Notes: generated from the sequence alone by a model not told the origin. Positions 19,367-27,833 are shown, numbered from the stretch's first letter. The stretch: DNA of 58,616 bases from an uncultured Acidobacteriia bacterium (GCA_903881085.1 CAIRSA010000087.1:1-58616), one strand, 5' to 3'. Numbers and translations are program-made.

Positions 19367-19495
19367 AGAAACTTGTCGCATACGATTTGGATGGTTTTCT
19401 CAAGTCTCATGGAATTCACGAAGAGTTCACCATGGAAGATTTTGAGCAGGACATTGCGAACTTGAAGAGTGCGGGGTTCGAGATTTCAAACTGAT
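19366..19495 (+). pseudogene. 3' fragment of a UPF0175-like antitoxin gene
   Basis: The plus-strand frame from about 19366 reads KLVAYDLDGFLKSHGIHEEF then TMEDFEQDIANLKSAGFEIS and a stop at 19493-19495. The pattern L-x-FLK-x-HG and YT/FT-x-EDF is that of the C-terminus of small UPF0175 antitoxins. There is no start and no N-terminal half: upstream the frame enters the truncated PEP-CTERM gene. The identification is from memory of the family pattern and is moderate. Confidence 0.45.
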
Positions 19496-19803
19496 TATCG
19501 ATGTCTGCTGACGGCAAGAGGCAAGAGATTCAATTCTCGTTATTCCAGGAACCGTTGAAGCCAATCCGCGACTCGCTCGTTACTTCGAGACTCGCCACAT
19601 TGCACCGCGCTTTCACCCCGCAGAACGGCAGCCGCGAATTGAGTGTCGTCTGCCTTTGTCTCTTCAAGATCAGGATGAATGCGGAATTCCATATTTCTTG
19701 ATCGCCAATTTCCATCATAGGGCCCAGCCGAAAGGTTGCCGCATTCCTGCGTCCGCCCCCACGGCACCAGAATCTAACTGCTAAATTGGAAAGATAACGC
19801 GGT
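19496..19803. other. Intergenic stretch with a possible antitoxin-like remnant
   Basis: No convincing intact gene is seen. On the minus strand 19540-19692 a 50-codon frame starting MEFRIHPDLEETKADDTQFA ends ERVADWLQRFLE, reminiscent of the acidic tail of small antitoxins, but it has no family signature I can defend. The antiporter gene starts at 19804 after an AT-rich stretch (CTAAATTGGAAAGATAACGCGGT) that may hold its promoter. Confidence 0.3.
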
Positions 19804-21108
19804 ATGAACCCATCCCCAGCCAGCGCATCCATCGAGCACGTGATGCTGATCGTCACCATCCAACTGGTGGTCATCATCGCGTCGGCGCGCCTGTTTGGCG
19901 CACTCGCCAGGCGACTGGGGCAGCCCAGCGTATGCGGCGAAATCGCCGCGGGCCTGATTCTCGGACCTTCGATGCTGGGCAAGCTCTCCCCCGAAATTTC
20001 AGCACGCATCTTTGACCCCAGCGTGGGGCAAATACTGGCCGTAGTCAGCCAACTCGGCCTCGTCCTGTTGATGTTCCTGATCGGCATGGAGTTCGACTTC
20101 GGCCACCTCAAGGAAAATCGCGGCACTGCGCTGTGGATCTCCGTCGTCGGTATCGTAGCGCCGTTCGTGTTGGGCTTCGGGCTAGGCGAAGGCATGCATC
20201 CGGCCCTGCAGCTCACCGGCAGCCCTCTGCACTTTTCGCTATTCATGGCCGCCGCCATGTCGATCACGGCGATCCCCGTGCTGGGCCGCATCATGATCGA
20301 AATGAATATCCATCGCACGCGGATCGGCGCACTCACCATCTCCGCCGCGGCCGTGAATGATGCGATCGGTTGGATCATCGTCGCGCTGATCACGGCCATT
20401 GTACGCTCCACATTCGATCCGGCGAAGTTTGCCGTAATGATCGGTGAAGTGCTGGTTTACGGCCTTGTGATGGTGCTCGTGGTGCGGCCCGCGCTGCGCA
20501 AATGGGCGACCGGGCATGTCCGCAAACATACCGGCGAACTTTCACTCAACGGTTTTGCAGCAATTCTGGTGATGGTATACGTCTCAGCGATGATCACCAA
20601 TCTGATCGGCATCTTCTCCATCTTCGGCGGCTTTGCGATGGGCGCGATTTTGTTCGATCAAGTGGAACTGCGTAAGGCCATCCTCACCCGGCTGAATGAC
20701 TTTGTGACTGTCTTTTTTCTGCCAGTGTTTTTCACTTACACCGGCTTGCGAACGGACATGGGCAGCATGCACGGGACTTTGTTATGGGGATGCTGCGCGT
20801 TGGTATTGATGACCGCCACGCTGGGGAAATTCGGTGGCTGCATGGTTGCCGCGCGGGCATGCGGTGTAAGTTTGCGCGAATCCGCCATGATTGGCGCGCT
20901 TATGAATACGCGCGGATTGATGGAGCTGATCGTGATCAATATCGGCTACGACTTAGGGATCATCCCCAAAACCGTCTTCTTCATGCTTGTGTTCATGGCC
21001 GTGGCCACCACTTACATGACGTCGCCGCTGCTAGGAACTTTGCTTCAAGGGACGGCGTACATGGCGGACCGCAGCGCCAAGCGAGTCTCGTCTGTCGCCA
21101 AAGTCTGA
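19804..21108 (+). CDS. CPA2-family cation/proton antiporter (Kef/NapA-like)
   Basis: A 434-residue membrane protein with 12-13 hydrophobic helices. Family landmarks: ARRLGQPSVCGEIAAGLILG, SMLGKLSPE, the acidic pair in the ion path represented by AAVNDAIGWIIVALITA (Asn-Asp), and MNTRGLMELIVINIGYDLGI near the C-terminus. There is no C-terminal TrkA-N domain, so it is the membrane domain only, like NapA/GerT-type exchangers. It would exchange Na+ or K+ for H+. Its last 78 bp overlap the convergent COQ4-like gene. Confidence 0.9.
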   Translation: MNPSPASASIEHVMLIVTIQLVVIIASARLFGALARRLGQPSVCGEIAAGLILGPSMLGKLSPEISARIFDPSVGQILAVVSQLGLVLLMFLIGMEFDFGHLKENRGTALWISVVGIVAPFVLGFGLGEGMHPALQLTGSPLHFSLFMAAAMSITAIPVLGRIMIEMNIHRTRIGALTISAAAVNDAIGWIIVALITAIVRSTFDPAKFAVMIGEVLVYGLVMVLVVRPALRKWATGHVRKHTGELSLNGFAAILVMVYVSAMITNLIGIFSIFGGFAMGAILFDQVELRKAILTRLNDFVTVFFLPVFFTYTGLRTDMGSMHGTLLWGCCALVLMTATLGKFGGCMVAARACGVSLRESAMIGALMNTRGLMELIVINIGYDLGIIPKTVFFMLVFMAVATTYMTSPLLGTLLQGTAYMADRSAKRVSSVAKV

Positions 21109-21573
21109 CGGCGGCCTATCCAACTGGACGCCCAGGCTAGAGCGAATCTCAACCAGCGGCCAATCCATCAGCGATGGAAACTCCGCCGGATCAAGCAGCC
21201 GCTTCATTCTGCGCGCACGGTAAATCGTTTTCAAAATGAGGGGCAAGTTCAGCACCCAGGTCCGTAGCAACCGCAGATGGCCAATCTGCCGCAGTGCCTG
21301 CCGGTGATCGGCATGCATGTTGACGCGGTGCAGATCGTGCATGGAAACGCGGGTTCCAAAGATGGTCCACCCATGCGCCAGCACCTCGCCCGCTACGTTG
21401 GTTTCACAACCGAAAATGACATGGATCACATCGTGGACATCCAGATCATTCGAGAGCTCCGCGGCGACCTGAGCCGCCGCGTCATTCTCCACGCCTTCAA
21501 ACTCCCTCAATTCCGCAATGGCCTGACGCAAGGTCAGCCTGCATGCGGGGTCAAGATAGGAGGGAGCTTTCAT
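21031..21573 (-). CDS. COQ4-like protein
   Basis: A 180-residue protein containing DVHDVIHVIFGCETNVAGEV, which fits the HDxxH-x11-E zinc motif of the COQ4 (ubiquinone-biosynthesis scaffold) family. The rest is predicted helical (LPLILKTIYRARRMKRLLD). It starts 2 bp after moeZ and is probably the last gene of the sulfur-carrier operon, although no link between COQ4-like proteins and cysteine synthesis is known to me. The last 25 or so residues are antisense to the antiporter gene. A menaquinone- or quinone-related role is possible. Confidence 0.65.
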   Translation of the reverse strand: MKAPSYLDPACRLTLRQAIAELREFEGVENDAAAQVAAELSNDLDVHDVIHVIFGCETNVAGEVLAHGWTIFGTRVSMHDLHRVNMHADHRQALRQIGHLRLLRTWVLNLPLILKTIYRARRMKRLLDPAEFPSLMDWPLVEIRSSLGVQLDRPPSDFGDRRDSLGAAVRHVRRPLKQSS

Positions 21574-21575
21574 GC

Positions 21576-22727
21576 TTAATACTTGGCTACGCTCGAATCC
21601 ACCTTATCGCTCCACAACAACGTGCCGCCCTTCATATTGAGCACGTTCTTATAGCCCGATGAGCGCAGCAGATCGCAGGCCTTCGCCGAACGCCCGCCGC
21701 TCTTGCAATGCACAATGATCGGCGTGTCCTGCGGAACCTCGGCCAACCGCTTGGGCAGATCACCCAGCGGAATCAAAGTCGTCCCCGGCAAGCTGGCGAT
21801 CTTGAATTCATGGGGCTCGCGCACGTCGAGGAAGAAGAACTTGTCGCCGCGATCGAGCTTCGCTTTCACATCGGCGGGCTCGATCTCCGTGCCAACCACC
21901 GGCTCGGGTACTGCATGCGCCTGCGGAATGCCGCAGAACTCCTGGTAATCGATCAGCTTCGTAACCGTGGGATGATCGCCGCACACCGGGCACTCCGGAT
22001 TGCGCCGCAGCTTCAACTCGCGGAACTTCATGCTGAACGCATCGTACAGAACCAAACGTCCAACCAACGAGTCGCCGATTCCCAGAATCAGCTTCACGGT
22101 TTCGGTAGCCTGAATCACGCCGATGATGCCCGGCAGAATTCCCAACACGCCGCCCTCGGCGCAGCTCGGAACCAAGCCAGGGGGTGGCGGCTCAGGATAC
22201 AGGCAGCGATAGCAAGGACCGCCGGGATACGCAAACACCGTGGCCTGGCCTTCGAAGCGGAAGATGGAGCCGTAGATGTTCGGCTTTTTGAGCAGCACGC
22301 AGGCGTCGTTCACAAGATAACGCGTGGGGAAGTTGTCGGTCCCATCGGCCACCATGTCGTAATCCTTGATGATATCGAGCGCGTTCTCGCTGTTCAGCGC
22401 GACGTCATACTTCACAATCTCCATGTGGGGATTGATGTCGAGCATGGTGTCGGCAGCCGAATCGAGCTTCTTGCGGCCTACATCTTTCGTGCCGTGGATG
22501 ACCTGTCGTTGCAGGTTGCTGTAATCGACCACGTCGAAATCGACGATGCCGATCTTGCCCACGCCAGCCGCCGCCAGATACAACCCGAGCGGAGCGCCGA
22601 GCCCGCCCGTGCCCACCATCAGCACCTTCGCGTTCTTCAGCTTCAACTGCCCTTCCATGCCCACTTCAGGCAGAATCAGATGGCGGCTGTATCGCTGGAT
22701 CTCTTCTTTTGACAGCTCGGTGAACAT
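21576..22727 (-). CDS. moeZ: MoeZ/MoeB-type sulfur-carrier adenylyltransferase with rhodanese domain
   Basis: Activates the C-terminal glycine of ubiquitin-like sulfur carriers by adenylation, then provides sulfur from its rhodanese domain. The 383-residue product has the ATP-binding GTGGLGAPLGLYLA (39-52), DFDVVDYSNLQRQV, zinc cysteines in PCYRC and CPVCG, and the C-terminal rhodanese loop HCKSGGRSAKA with active-site Cys341. It starts 3 bp after cysO, its expected substrate. The two-domain layout matches mycobacterial MoeZ, which charges CysO. Confidence 0.93.
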   Translation of the reverse strand: MFTELSKEEIQRYSRHLILPEVGMEGQLKLKNAKVLMVGTGGLGAPLGLYLAAAGVGKIGIVDFDVVDYSNLQRQVIHGTKDVGRKKLDSAADTMLDINPHMEIVKYDVALNSENALDIIKDYDMVADGTDNFPTRYLVNDACVLLKKPNIYGSIFRFEGQATVFAYPGGPCYRCLYPEPPPPGLVPSCAEGGVLGILPGIIGVIQATETVKLILGIGDSLVGRLVLYDAFSMKFRELKLRRNPECPVCGDHPTVTKLIDYQEFCGIPQAHAVPEPVVGTEIEPADVKAKLDRGDKFFFLDVREPHEFKIASLPGTTLIPLGDLPKRLAEVPQDTPIIVHCKSGGRSAKACDLLRSSGYKNVLNMKGGTLLWSDKVDSSVAKY

Positions 22728-22730
22728 TGC

Positions 22731-23006
22731 TTACCTTCCACCTGCGATGCTGGGCACGATGCTGATCGTATCGGTTGGCGCAACGGCAGTCGCTTCCTTG
22801 CTCATGTAGCGGATGTCTTCGTCGTTCACATAGATGTTGACGAAGCTGCGCAGCTTGCCTTCATCGTTATACAGGTTCTTCTTCAGATCGCCATGGGCCG
22901 CAATCAGCTGGCCGAGCGCTTCGCCAACGGTGGAGGCGGTCACTTCAAACGAATCTTTCTTGTCCGCGAATTGACGCAGGGGTGTCGGGATCAAAATCTT
23001 TGCCAT
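22731..23006 (-). CDS. cysO: CysO-type ubiquitin-like sulfur carrier, with C-terminal GGR
   Basis: A 91-residue ThiS/MoaD-fold protein carrying sulfur as a C-terminal thiocarboxylate. LRSFVNIYVNDEDIRYMSKE and ISIVPSIAGG match CysO closely. Mature carriers must end in Gly-Gly; this gene encodes Gly89-Gly90-Arg91 and then stop, so one residue must be removed first. The JAMM protease gene 12 bp upstream on the same strand is the obvious candidate, in addition to its known role of releasing cysteine from CysO. Confidence 0.92.
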   Translation of the reverse strand: MAKILIPTPLRQFADKKDSFEVTASTVGEALGQLIAAHGDLKKNLYNDEGKLRSFVNIYVNDEDIRYMSKEATAVAPTDTISIVPSIAGGR

Positions 23007-23018
23007 GATGGTTACCTT

Positions 23019-23432
23019 CTAATATCTCAAATCTTCTTTGTCCGCCGCTGTCTGGTCCGCATTGGGCAGCCAGCTGTTGGCGTGGTCGAACTCGCCCTTG
23101 CGGATGGAAATGACCACAAACGAATACCACGGGCACGAGTTCTTCAGATCGGTCTCGGAAAAATAGGCGTCGCAATCGGGGTGCGAATGGAAGATGCCGA
23201 CCAGATCCATACCGCGCGAACGCGCCTCGCGGTCGGCCTTCAGCAGATCTTCCGGACGCAGTTCGTACCGCTCCTGTTGCCCGCCTGCATAAGCGTTTTC
23301 AATGGGCACGGCGACCACCACTTTCTTGTCGTCACCCACATGGCCCAACATTGCGCCGCAGCATTCATTGGGATATGTGGAGCGCGCGTGCGCCACCATC
23401 ACATCCCAGGCTTCTTTTTCGATACTGATCAT
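23019..23432 (-). CDS. mec: Mec-type JAMM/MPN+ metalloprotease
   Basis: A 137-residue JAMM peptidase. The zinc signature is complete: Glu23 in PNECCG, and HSHPDCDAYFSETD with His82, His84, Ser92 and Asp95. In Mycobacterium tuberculosis Mec hydrolyses the CysO-cysteine adduct made by CysM. The order cysM-mec-cysO-moeZ supports the same pathway here. It may also trim the terminal Arg of the CysO precursor (inference). Confidence 0.9.
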   Translation of the reverse strand: MISIEKEAWDVMVAHARSTYPNECCGAMLGHVGDDKKVVVAVPIENAYAGGQQERYELRPEDLLKADREARSRGMDLVGIFHSHPDCDAYFSETDLKNSCPWYSFVVISIRKGEFDHANSWLPNADQTAADKEDLRY

Positions 23433-23463
23433 GATTGTCTACGCTCTTTGATTCAAAGGAGGA

Positions 23464-24453
23464 TTATTCGTTCCAGAAATCTTCGGACAGGTATTTTTCC
23501 GCGCCATCGCACAGGATGGTCACAATCACACCCTGCTCGCCGGCGTCCGCCAGCCGCTTGCCGATCTTGCGCGCGGCCACAATGTTCGCGCCGGCTGAGA
23601 TGCCCAGCAGTAGCCCCTCTTCGCGCGCCGCGCGACGGACCATGGCATAGGCGTCCTCCGTGTCGATCCACAGATTCTCATCGGCCAGCTTATCGTCATA
23701 GATAGCGGGCACAATCGCCGTGGGCATGTGCTTCAACCCTTCCAAGCCATGGAAGCTGGTTTCGGGCTGCGCGGAGTAGCACTTCACGCTGGGCTTGTCC
23801 CGCCGCAAGCGGCGTGTCACACCCATGAACGTTCCGCTGGTGCCCAGCGCAGCAACAAAGTGCGTGATTCGCTGATGGCTCTGGCTCAGAATCTCAGGCC
23901 CGGTAGTGTTGAAATGGGCCTGCCAGTTGGCCGGATTGCTGTATTGATCGGGGTAAAAATAGAGTTCGGGACTCTCCGCGTAGATCTTCTTGCACTCGCG
24001 GATCGCGCCGTCGCTGCCATCGCCCGGATCGGTAAAAATAATCTCCGCGCCATAGGCCTTCAGCATGCGCTTACGCTCGGGCGAAGCGTTCGAAGGTAGG
24101 CAAAGGCGAACGCGGTAACCGCGGGCCGCGCAGATCATGGCGTAGGCGATGCCAGTGTTACCGCTGGTGGAATCGAGTAGGATCTTGTCGTGCGTCAGCG
24201 CCCCGCTACGCTCGCCTTCGTAGATCATGTTCAGCGCCGGCCGGTCTTTCACCGATCCGCCAGGATTGAAGAACTCGGCCTTGCCATAGAGTTCGATGCC
24301 TGGAAGGTCCTCCACCAACCGTTCCATGCGTAACAAGGGGGTATTTCCGATATGCTCCAAGAGCGAACCGGCGGCGCGTGCACGTAGGATGGGGATCGAG
24401 AGAGGGGCTGACACTACACTCTCGATTATCGCAATCCCTAGTATTTCAGTCAA
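23464..24453 (-). CDS. cysM: CysM-type cysteine synthase (CysO-dependent)
   Basis: PLP enzyme of the O-acetylserine/O-phosphoserine sulfhydrylase family, up to 329 residues. GNTPLLRMERL, the PLP lysine Lys69 in NPGGSVKDRP, and the phosphate-binding SGNTG (97-101) are clear. The genomic context indicates that the sulfur donor is CysO thiocarboxylate rather than sulfide. The frame begins at a TTG whose last bases overlap the stop of the Cys4 microprotein (TTGA); a GTG at 24414 would remove the 13 leader residues not seen in typical CysM and is a serious alternative. Confidence 0.92.
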   Translation of the reverse strand: MTEILGIAIIESVVSAPLSIPILRARAAGSLLEHIGNTPLLRMERLVEDLPGIELYGKAEFFNPGGSVKDRPALNMIYEGERSGALTHDKILLDSTSGNTGIAYAMICAARGYRVRLCLPSNASPERKRMLKAYGAEIIFTDPGDGSDGAIRECKKIYAESPELYFYPDQYSNPANWQAHFNTTGPEILSQSHQRITHFVAALGTSGTFMGVTRRLRRDKPSVKCYSAQPETSFHGLEGLKHMPTAIVPAIYDDKLADENLWIDTEDAYAMVRRAAREEGLLLGISAGANIVAARKIGKRLADAGEQGVIVTILCDGAEKYLSEDFWNE

Positions 24454-24647
24454 GATTGGGGCGATGGCGCAGATTCCGCCGCCCGCGCGACCTCATATCC
24501 TGTGCATCCAAGCACCGGCAACGTCGGATATTTCTTGAATCGCGAATCTATGAAGCTAAGCTTGCACTGAAAAAAAACGCTGCCTCGATCAGAGCGAATG
24601 ACGCCCGCGTGTTGGCACCGGCCGCAAAGTCCGGCATCGATATTCAT
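24450..24647 (-). CDS. 65-residue four-cysteine microprotein at the head of the cysM operon
   Basis: The minus-strand frame starts MNIDAGLCGRCQHAGVIRSD and contains RGSVFFQCKLSFIDSRFKKY and LPVLGCTGYE; Cys8, Cys11, Cys28 and Cys48 could bind one zinc or an iron-sulfur centre. I recall similar short acidobacterial proteins with the pattern CxxC...RG-S-F-x-C...FxKYPxLPV-x-C-x-GYE, of unknown function. Its stop overlaps the possible TTG start of cysM, indicating coupling. It lies 19 bp downstream of the sulfatase stop, on the same strand. Confidence 0.65.
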   Translation of the reverse strand: MNIDAGLCGRCQHAGVIRSDRGSVFFQCKLSFIDSRFKKYPTLPVLGCTGYEVARAAESAPSPQS

Positions 24648-24666
24648 AGGCGCCGCAACGACCGTC

Positions 24667-26064
24667 TCAGGCCTCGTCCTGCCCACGCCCACCGGGCGCG
24701 TCGGGATGGTTCTCCTTCGGCAGCCAAGCCTCCAACTCCTTGATCTTCGCCGCGAACTCCGGTTTGCCTGCGAGGTTGGTCCACTCGTTCGGATCCTTCA
24801 CGCGATCATACAGTTCGCTTGTGCCATCCTTGTAGCGGATGAAGCGCCACGTGTCCGTGCGCACCGCATGGTTACCACGCAAATAAGTAGTAACTGCAGG
24901 CGTGGTGCGCTTGGCCTTCGGGTTCTTCAGCAACGGCAGCAGCGATTCGCCCTCTTGCACGCCCGGCGCCTTCAGGCCGGAAAGGTCCATCAAGGTCGGA
25001 TAGATGTCCATCATGCTGACAGTGCGATCGCACACGCCAGGCTTAGTCACGCCAGGCGCCTTCACCATCAGAATATTGCGCGTGGCCCGATCCCACAGCG
25101 TGAACTTGCGCCAGTGCAGCTTTTCGCCAAGATGCCAACCGTGATCGCTCCACAGCACCACCATCGTATTGTTCGCATTGGGACCAGATTCCAACGCATC
25201 CAACACGCGGCCCACCATCGCATCGGAAAAAGTGATCGCCGCCAGATACGCCTGCACGCCCTTCTTCCATGCACCGGCCTTGGTGACTCGCGCATGGTCG
25301 CCGTTCGGTTTGGCGAACTGCACGCCTATGGGTGGCACGTCGTCCAAATCGTCTTCCTTCACGATCGGCAACTCCACCTTATCGAGCGGATGCATGTCGA
25401 AGTATTTTTGCGGCACGTACCACGGCAGATGCGGCTTGGAGAAGCCGCAGGCGAGGAACATCGGCTTATCCTGCTTCTTTTTCAGATGCGCGGAGATCCA
25501 CTCGGCTGTCTTGTAGTCGTGCATTTCCTCATCGCCTGTGGTCGTCGGACCCCAGTCGAAATGGCCTTGCGCGGCCGCGCCGGCCAGCGGCGGAGTGCCG
25601 GAAAGTTTAACCGTGTCGACAGTTTTGCCGTAGTTGTCCCAGCCTTCGTTGTCGGCGAAGGCGCCAAGCGTGTTGTGGTATATCTTGCCGCAGCCCAGCG
25701 TCAAATACCCATTGTTTTTGAAGTGCTGATTCAGCGTCACCACGCCCTGCAATACTTTCGATCCATGATAGGGCTGCCCGTTCGTATAAACGCCGGTCGA
25801 AGAAGGCCGCCGGCCCGTCATCAAGGCGGCGCGAGCGGGGTTGCAAAGCGGCGCTGCGCAATGTGCGCTGGTGAAGTTCACAGACTGCCGCGCCAGCTTG
25901 TCGATATTTGGCGTTATGGTGCCAGGGTGGCCGTTCAAACAGCCGATCCAGTCGTTCATGTCGTCGATAGCGATGAACAGGATGTTCTGCTTAGGGGAGG
26001 CAGCCTGCAACATGGCGGCTGGCAAGGCGGACAGCAGCGTATTGAAACTTCGTCTGGTGAGCAT
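24667..26064 (-). CDS. Secreted sulfatase, iduronate-2-sulfatase-like
   Basis: A 465-residue type I sulfatase. The formylglycine signature CNPARAALMTGR (Cys74 to Arg78, C-x-P-x-R) and the metal-binding Asp34-Asp35 in IAIDDMNDW are present, with VVLWSDHGWHLGEKLHWRKF further on. The N-terminus MLTRRSFNTLLSALPAAMLQ contains a twin-arginine-like RRSF and a hydrophobic stretch, so export is probable. The best guess from the overall pattern is an iduronate-2-sulfatase relative acting on sulfated polysaccharides. A matching maturation enzyme is not in the window. Confidence 0.92.
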   Translation of the reverse strand: MLTRRSFNTLLSALPAAMLQAASPKQNILFIAIDDMNDWIGCLNGHPGTITPNIDKLARQSVNFTSAHCAAPLCNPARAALMTGRRPSSTGVYTNGQPYHGSKVLQGVVTLNQHFKNNGYLTLGCGKIYHNTLGAFADNEGWDNYGKTVDTVKLSGTPPLAGAAAQGHFDWGPTTTGDEEMHDYKTAEWISAHLKKKQDKPMFLACGFSKPHLPWYVPQKYFDMHPLDKVELPIVKEDDLDDVPPIGVQFAKPNGDHARVTKAGAWKKGVQAYLAAITFSDAMVGRVLDALESGPNANNTMVVLWSDHGWHLGEKLHWRKFTLWDRATRNILMVKAPGVTKPGVCDRTVSMMDIYPTLMDLSGLKAPGVQEGESLLPLLKNPKAKRTTPAVTTYLRGNHAVRTDTWRFIRYKDGTSELYDRVKDPNEWTNLAGKPEFAAKIKELEAWLPKENHPDAPGGRGQDEA

Positions 26065-26087
26065 GGAATTCAGATTATATCGCGAGA

Positions 26088-26705
26088 TTACAGAGGTTGG
26101 ACTTGTAACTCCATATTTCTGGGGTCCTGGTTCATATATTCAGCGATGAGTTCCACGTCGATCTTTGCCGGCCACCCAGGTTCCGGGCGCACATCCCACG
26201 AAATGATCTCGCCCGGTTCACCCGCGTCGCCGTCTTCGCGTGTCGACTTCACCGTCGCGACTCGCTCCAACAAAATCCGGCCATCGGCAGGATCTAGCAA
26301 ACGAAGTGTCAGATAGCCACTCGTCTTGGGCCGGCACGATATCCGCGCCGGCACTTCAATGCGGCGCGTCTGCTTGTAGCGCGGCAACTCCGCATGATCG
26401 AGTCGCGCCCCCTCGGTGATCCAGCGGCGAAACAATTCAATCTCGCCGGCCGAAAGCGCGCGCCCGCCAAGCGGCATGCGATGCGCCGCACCTCGGCGGC
26501 CATCAATGAAGTGGATCAACAAACTCTGTTCGACATCTCCCGCGATCACAACATGCCCAAGATTGCCGCCTTCCATAAGCGCGGCGAACGTTCGCGTGCT
26601 GAGGCCACCCGCCTCGCCATGGCACGAGTTGCAGCGCATCGCAAGCACGGGCGCAATCTGGCGAACATAACTAACCGGAGGAGGAGGCGGTGGTTGGAAT
26701 GGCAT
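26088..26705 (-). CDS. Planctomycete-type cytochrome c domain protein
   Basis: A 205-residue protein with a single haem motif CNSCHG (Cys25, Cys28, His29) and the pattern GGLSTRTFAALMEGGNLGHV, then SLLIHFIDG and MPLGGRALSAGEIELFRRWI. This is characteristic of the PSCyt1/cytochrome C domain found in Acidobacteria and Planctomycetes. No signal peptide is visible at this start (MPFQPPPPPPVSYVRQIAPV); either the start is elsewhere or the protein relies on an unusual export route. It begins 6 bp downstream of the beta-propeller gene and is probably co-transcribed. Confidence 0.8.
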   Translation of the reverse strand: MPFQPPPPPPVSYVRQIAPVLAMRCNSCHGEAGGLSTRTFAALMEGGNLGHVVIAGDVEQSLLIHFIDGRRGAAHRMPLGGRALSAGEIELFRRWITEGARLDHAELPRYKQTRRIEVPARISCRPKTSGYLTLRLLDPADGRILLERVATVKSTREDGDAGEPGEIISWDVRPEPGWPAKIDVELIAEYMNQDPRNMELQVQPL

Positions 26706-26711
26706 ACGCGG

Positions 26712-27833
26712 CTATCGATGGCCCGCCTTCACCGGCTTTCCATCGCGGAAATCGATCTCGATCAACTTCTCGCTCGTCGGGATGCGATAGGTCACTTTCT
26801 TCGTCGCCGTATCGATCACCGCGCCACCATCCGGGTACGCGTACTTGCCATCGAGACTGAACGAAATCCAACCCGGATGCGGCCTCTCCGCCGGGTCCTG
26901 GAACAGCGGCACATCGGCGATATGGCGCGGCGGCAGCGACGTGATGTCGTACACATAAACGTAGCCGTACACTCCATCCACCATCCACGCTTCCTTTTGG
27001 TCAGGGCGGATGTTGACGCCATGGCTGGGCGTGCTATGCGGCAACTTGGCCGGTGGATTGGGGATCTGTGCGAGCCGCGAGGCCGGCGTCTTTGCTTCTA
27101 CGCGATACAACATCTTGCCGCCCCACTTGTTGCCGGTCCGCGCCGCGCCAATCTCGAAACCCAGCAGCATATCGATATTCGCATAGACGTACTTCTCATC
27201 GTCCGTCACCGCGATTGGCCGCAGGCCTTTGCTGAACGGCCCCACCTTCCCGATCACTTTGTTCGTCTTCGTATCGGCGATGTAGGCATAGGAATCGGTC
27301 AGCACTTCGAGATACGCCCGCGCCCCATCCGGGCTCATCCACGTATTGTGCGGCCCCACGCCTTGAATGGGATGGTTGTCCTTGGCGTATTCCTGGCCGT
27401 GGGTGACGGGAATCTTCGCCTTCACATCGCCGGTCGCGGCATCGATTACCAGCCAGCTGTCGCTATCGCGAAGCGGCACGTACAGCGTTTTGCCATCGGG
27501 CGTGATGGCCTGACTATCCACATAGCCTTCGGTGTAGTGGCGGCGCCAGTCGATCTTTTCCGTGACCAGATCGATGCACACCAGGTCGTCTTTCTTATTC
27601 GATGTCAGATACAACTTGCCCAGTTGAGGGCTGGCCGAGATACCTTTGTAGTCGGCCGTGTCTGGCACGTCGAACTTATGTAGCAGCTTGTGCCCATCGT
27701 TGATGTCGTAGACGCTGACGCCGGTTTTATTGGTGACGTAGAGCAGCCTCTCCAGACCACCGGAAATCTTGCCGTGCTCGGCGGCGCCAAGCAAGAATGG
27801 AAGCAGTATAAGTGATGTTATTCGGCTTTGCAT
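26712..27833 (-). CDS. Secreted YVTN-type beta-propeller protein
   Basis: A 373-residue protein with a signal peptide (SRITSLILLPFLLGAAEHG) and repeated YVTN-like blades: LERLLYVTNKTGVSVYDI, GKLYLTSNKKDDLVCIDL, GKTLYVPLRDSDSWLVIDAA, YAYIADTKTNKVIGKV. This six- or seven-bladed propeller family is common in soil Acidobacteria, usually with cytochromes or quinoprotein-like partners. It heads the unit with the cytochrome c gene. No catalytic residues are recognisable. Confidence 0.82.
   Translation of the reverse strand: MQSRITSLILLPFLLGAAEHGKISGGLERLLYVTNKTGVSVYDINDGHKLLHKFDVPDTADYKGISASPQLGKLYLTSNKKDDLVCIDLVTEKIDWRRHYTEGYVDSQAITPDGKTLYVPLRDSDSWLVIDAATGDVKAKIPVTHGQEYAKDNHPIQGVGPHNTWMSPDGARAYLEVLTDSYAYIADTKTNKVIGKVGPFSKGLRPIAVTDDEKYVYANIDMLLGFEIGAARTGNKWGGKMLYRVEAKTPASRLAQIPNPPAKLPHSTPSHGVNIRPDQKEAWMVDGVYGYVYVYDITSLPPRHIADVPLFQDPAERPHPGWISFSLDGKYAYPDGGAVIDTATKKVTYRIPTSEKLIEIDFRDGKPVKAGHR

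Noticed and set aside
24598..26316. 572-codon plus-strand frame
   Set aside because: Antisense to the sulfatase; Arg/His-rich composition without domains.
26394..27683. 429-codon plus-strand frame
   Set aside because: Antisense to the cytochrome c and beta-propeller genes; no recognisable domain.
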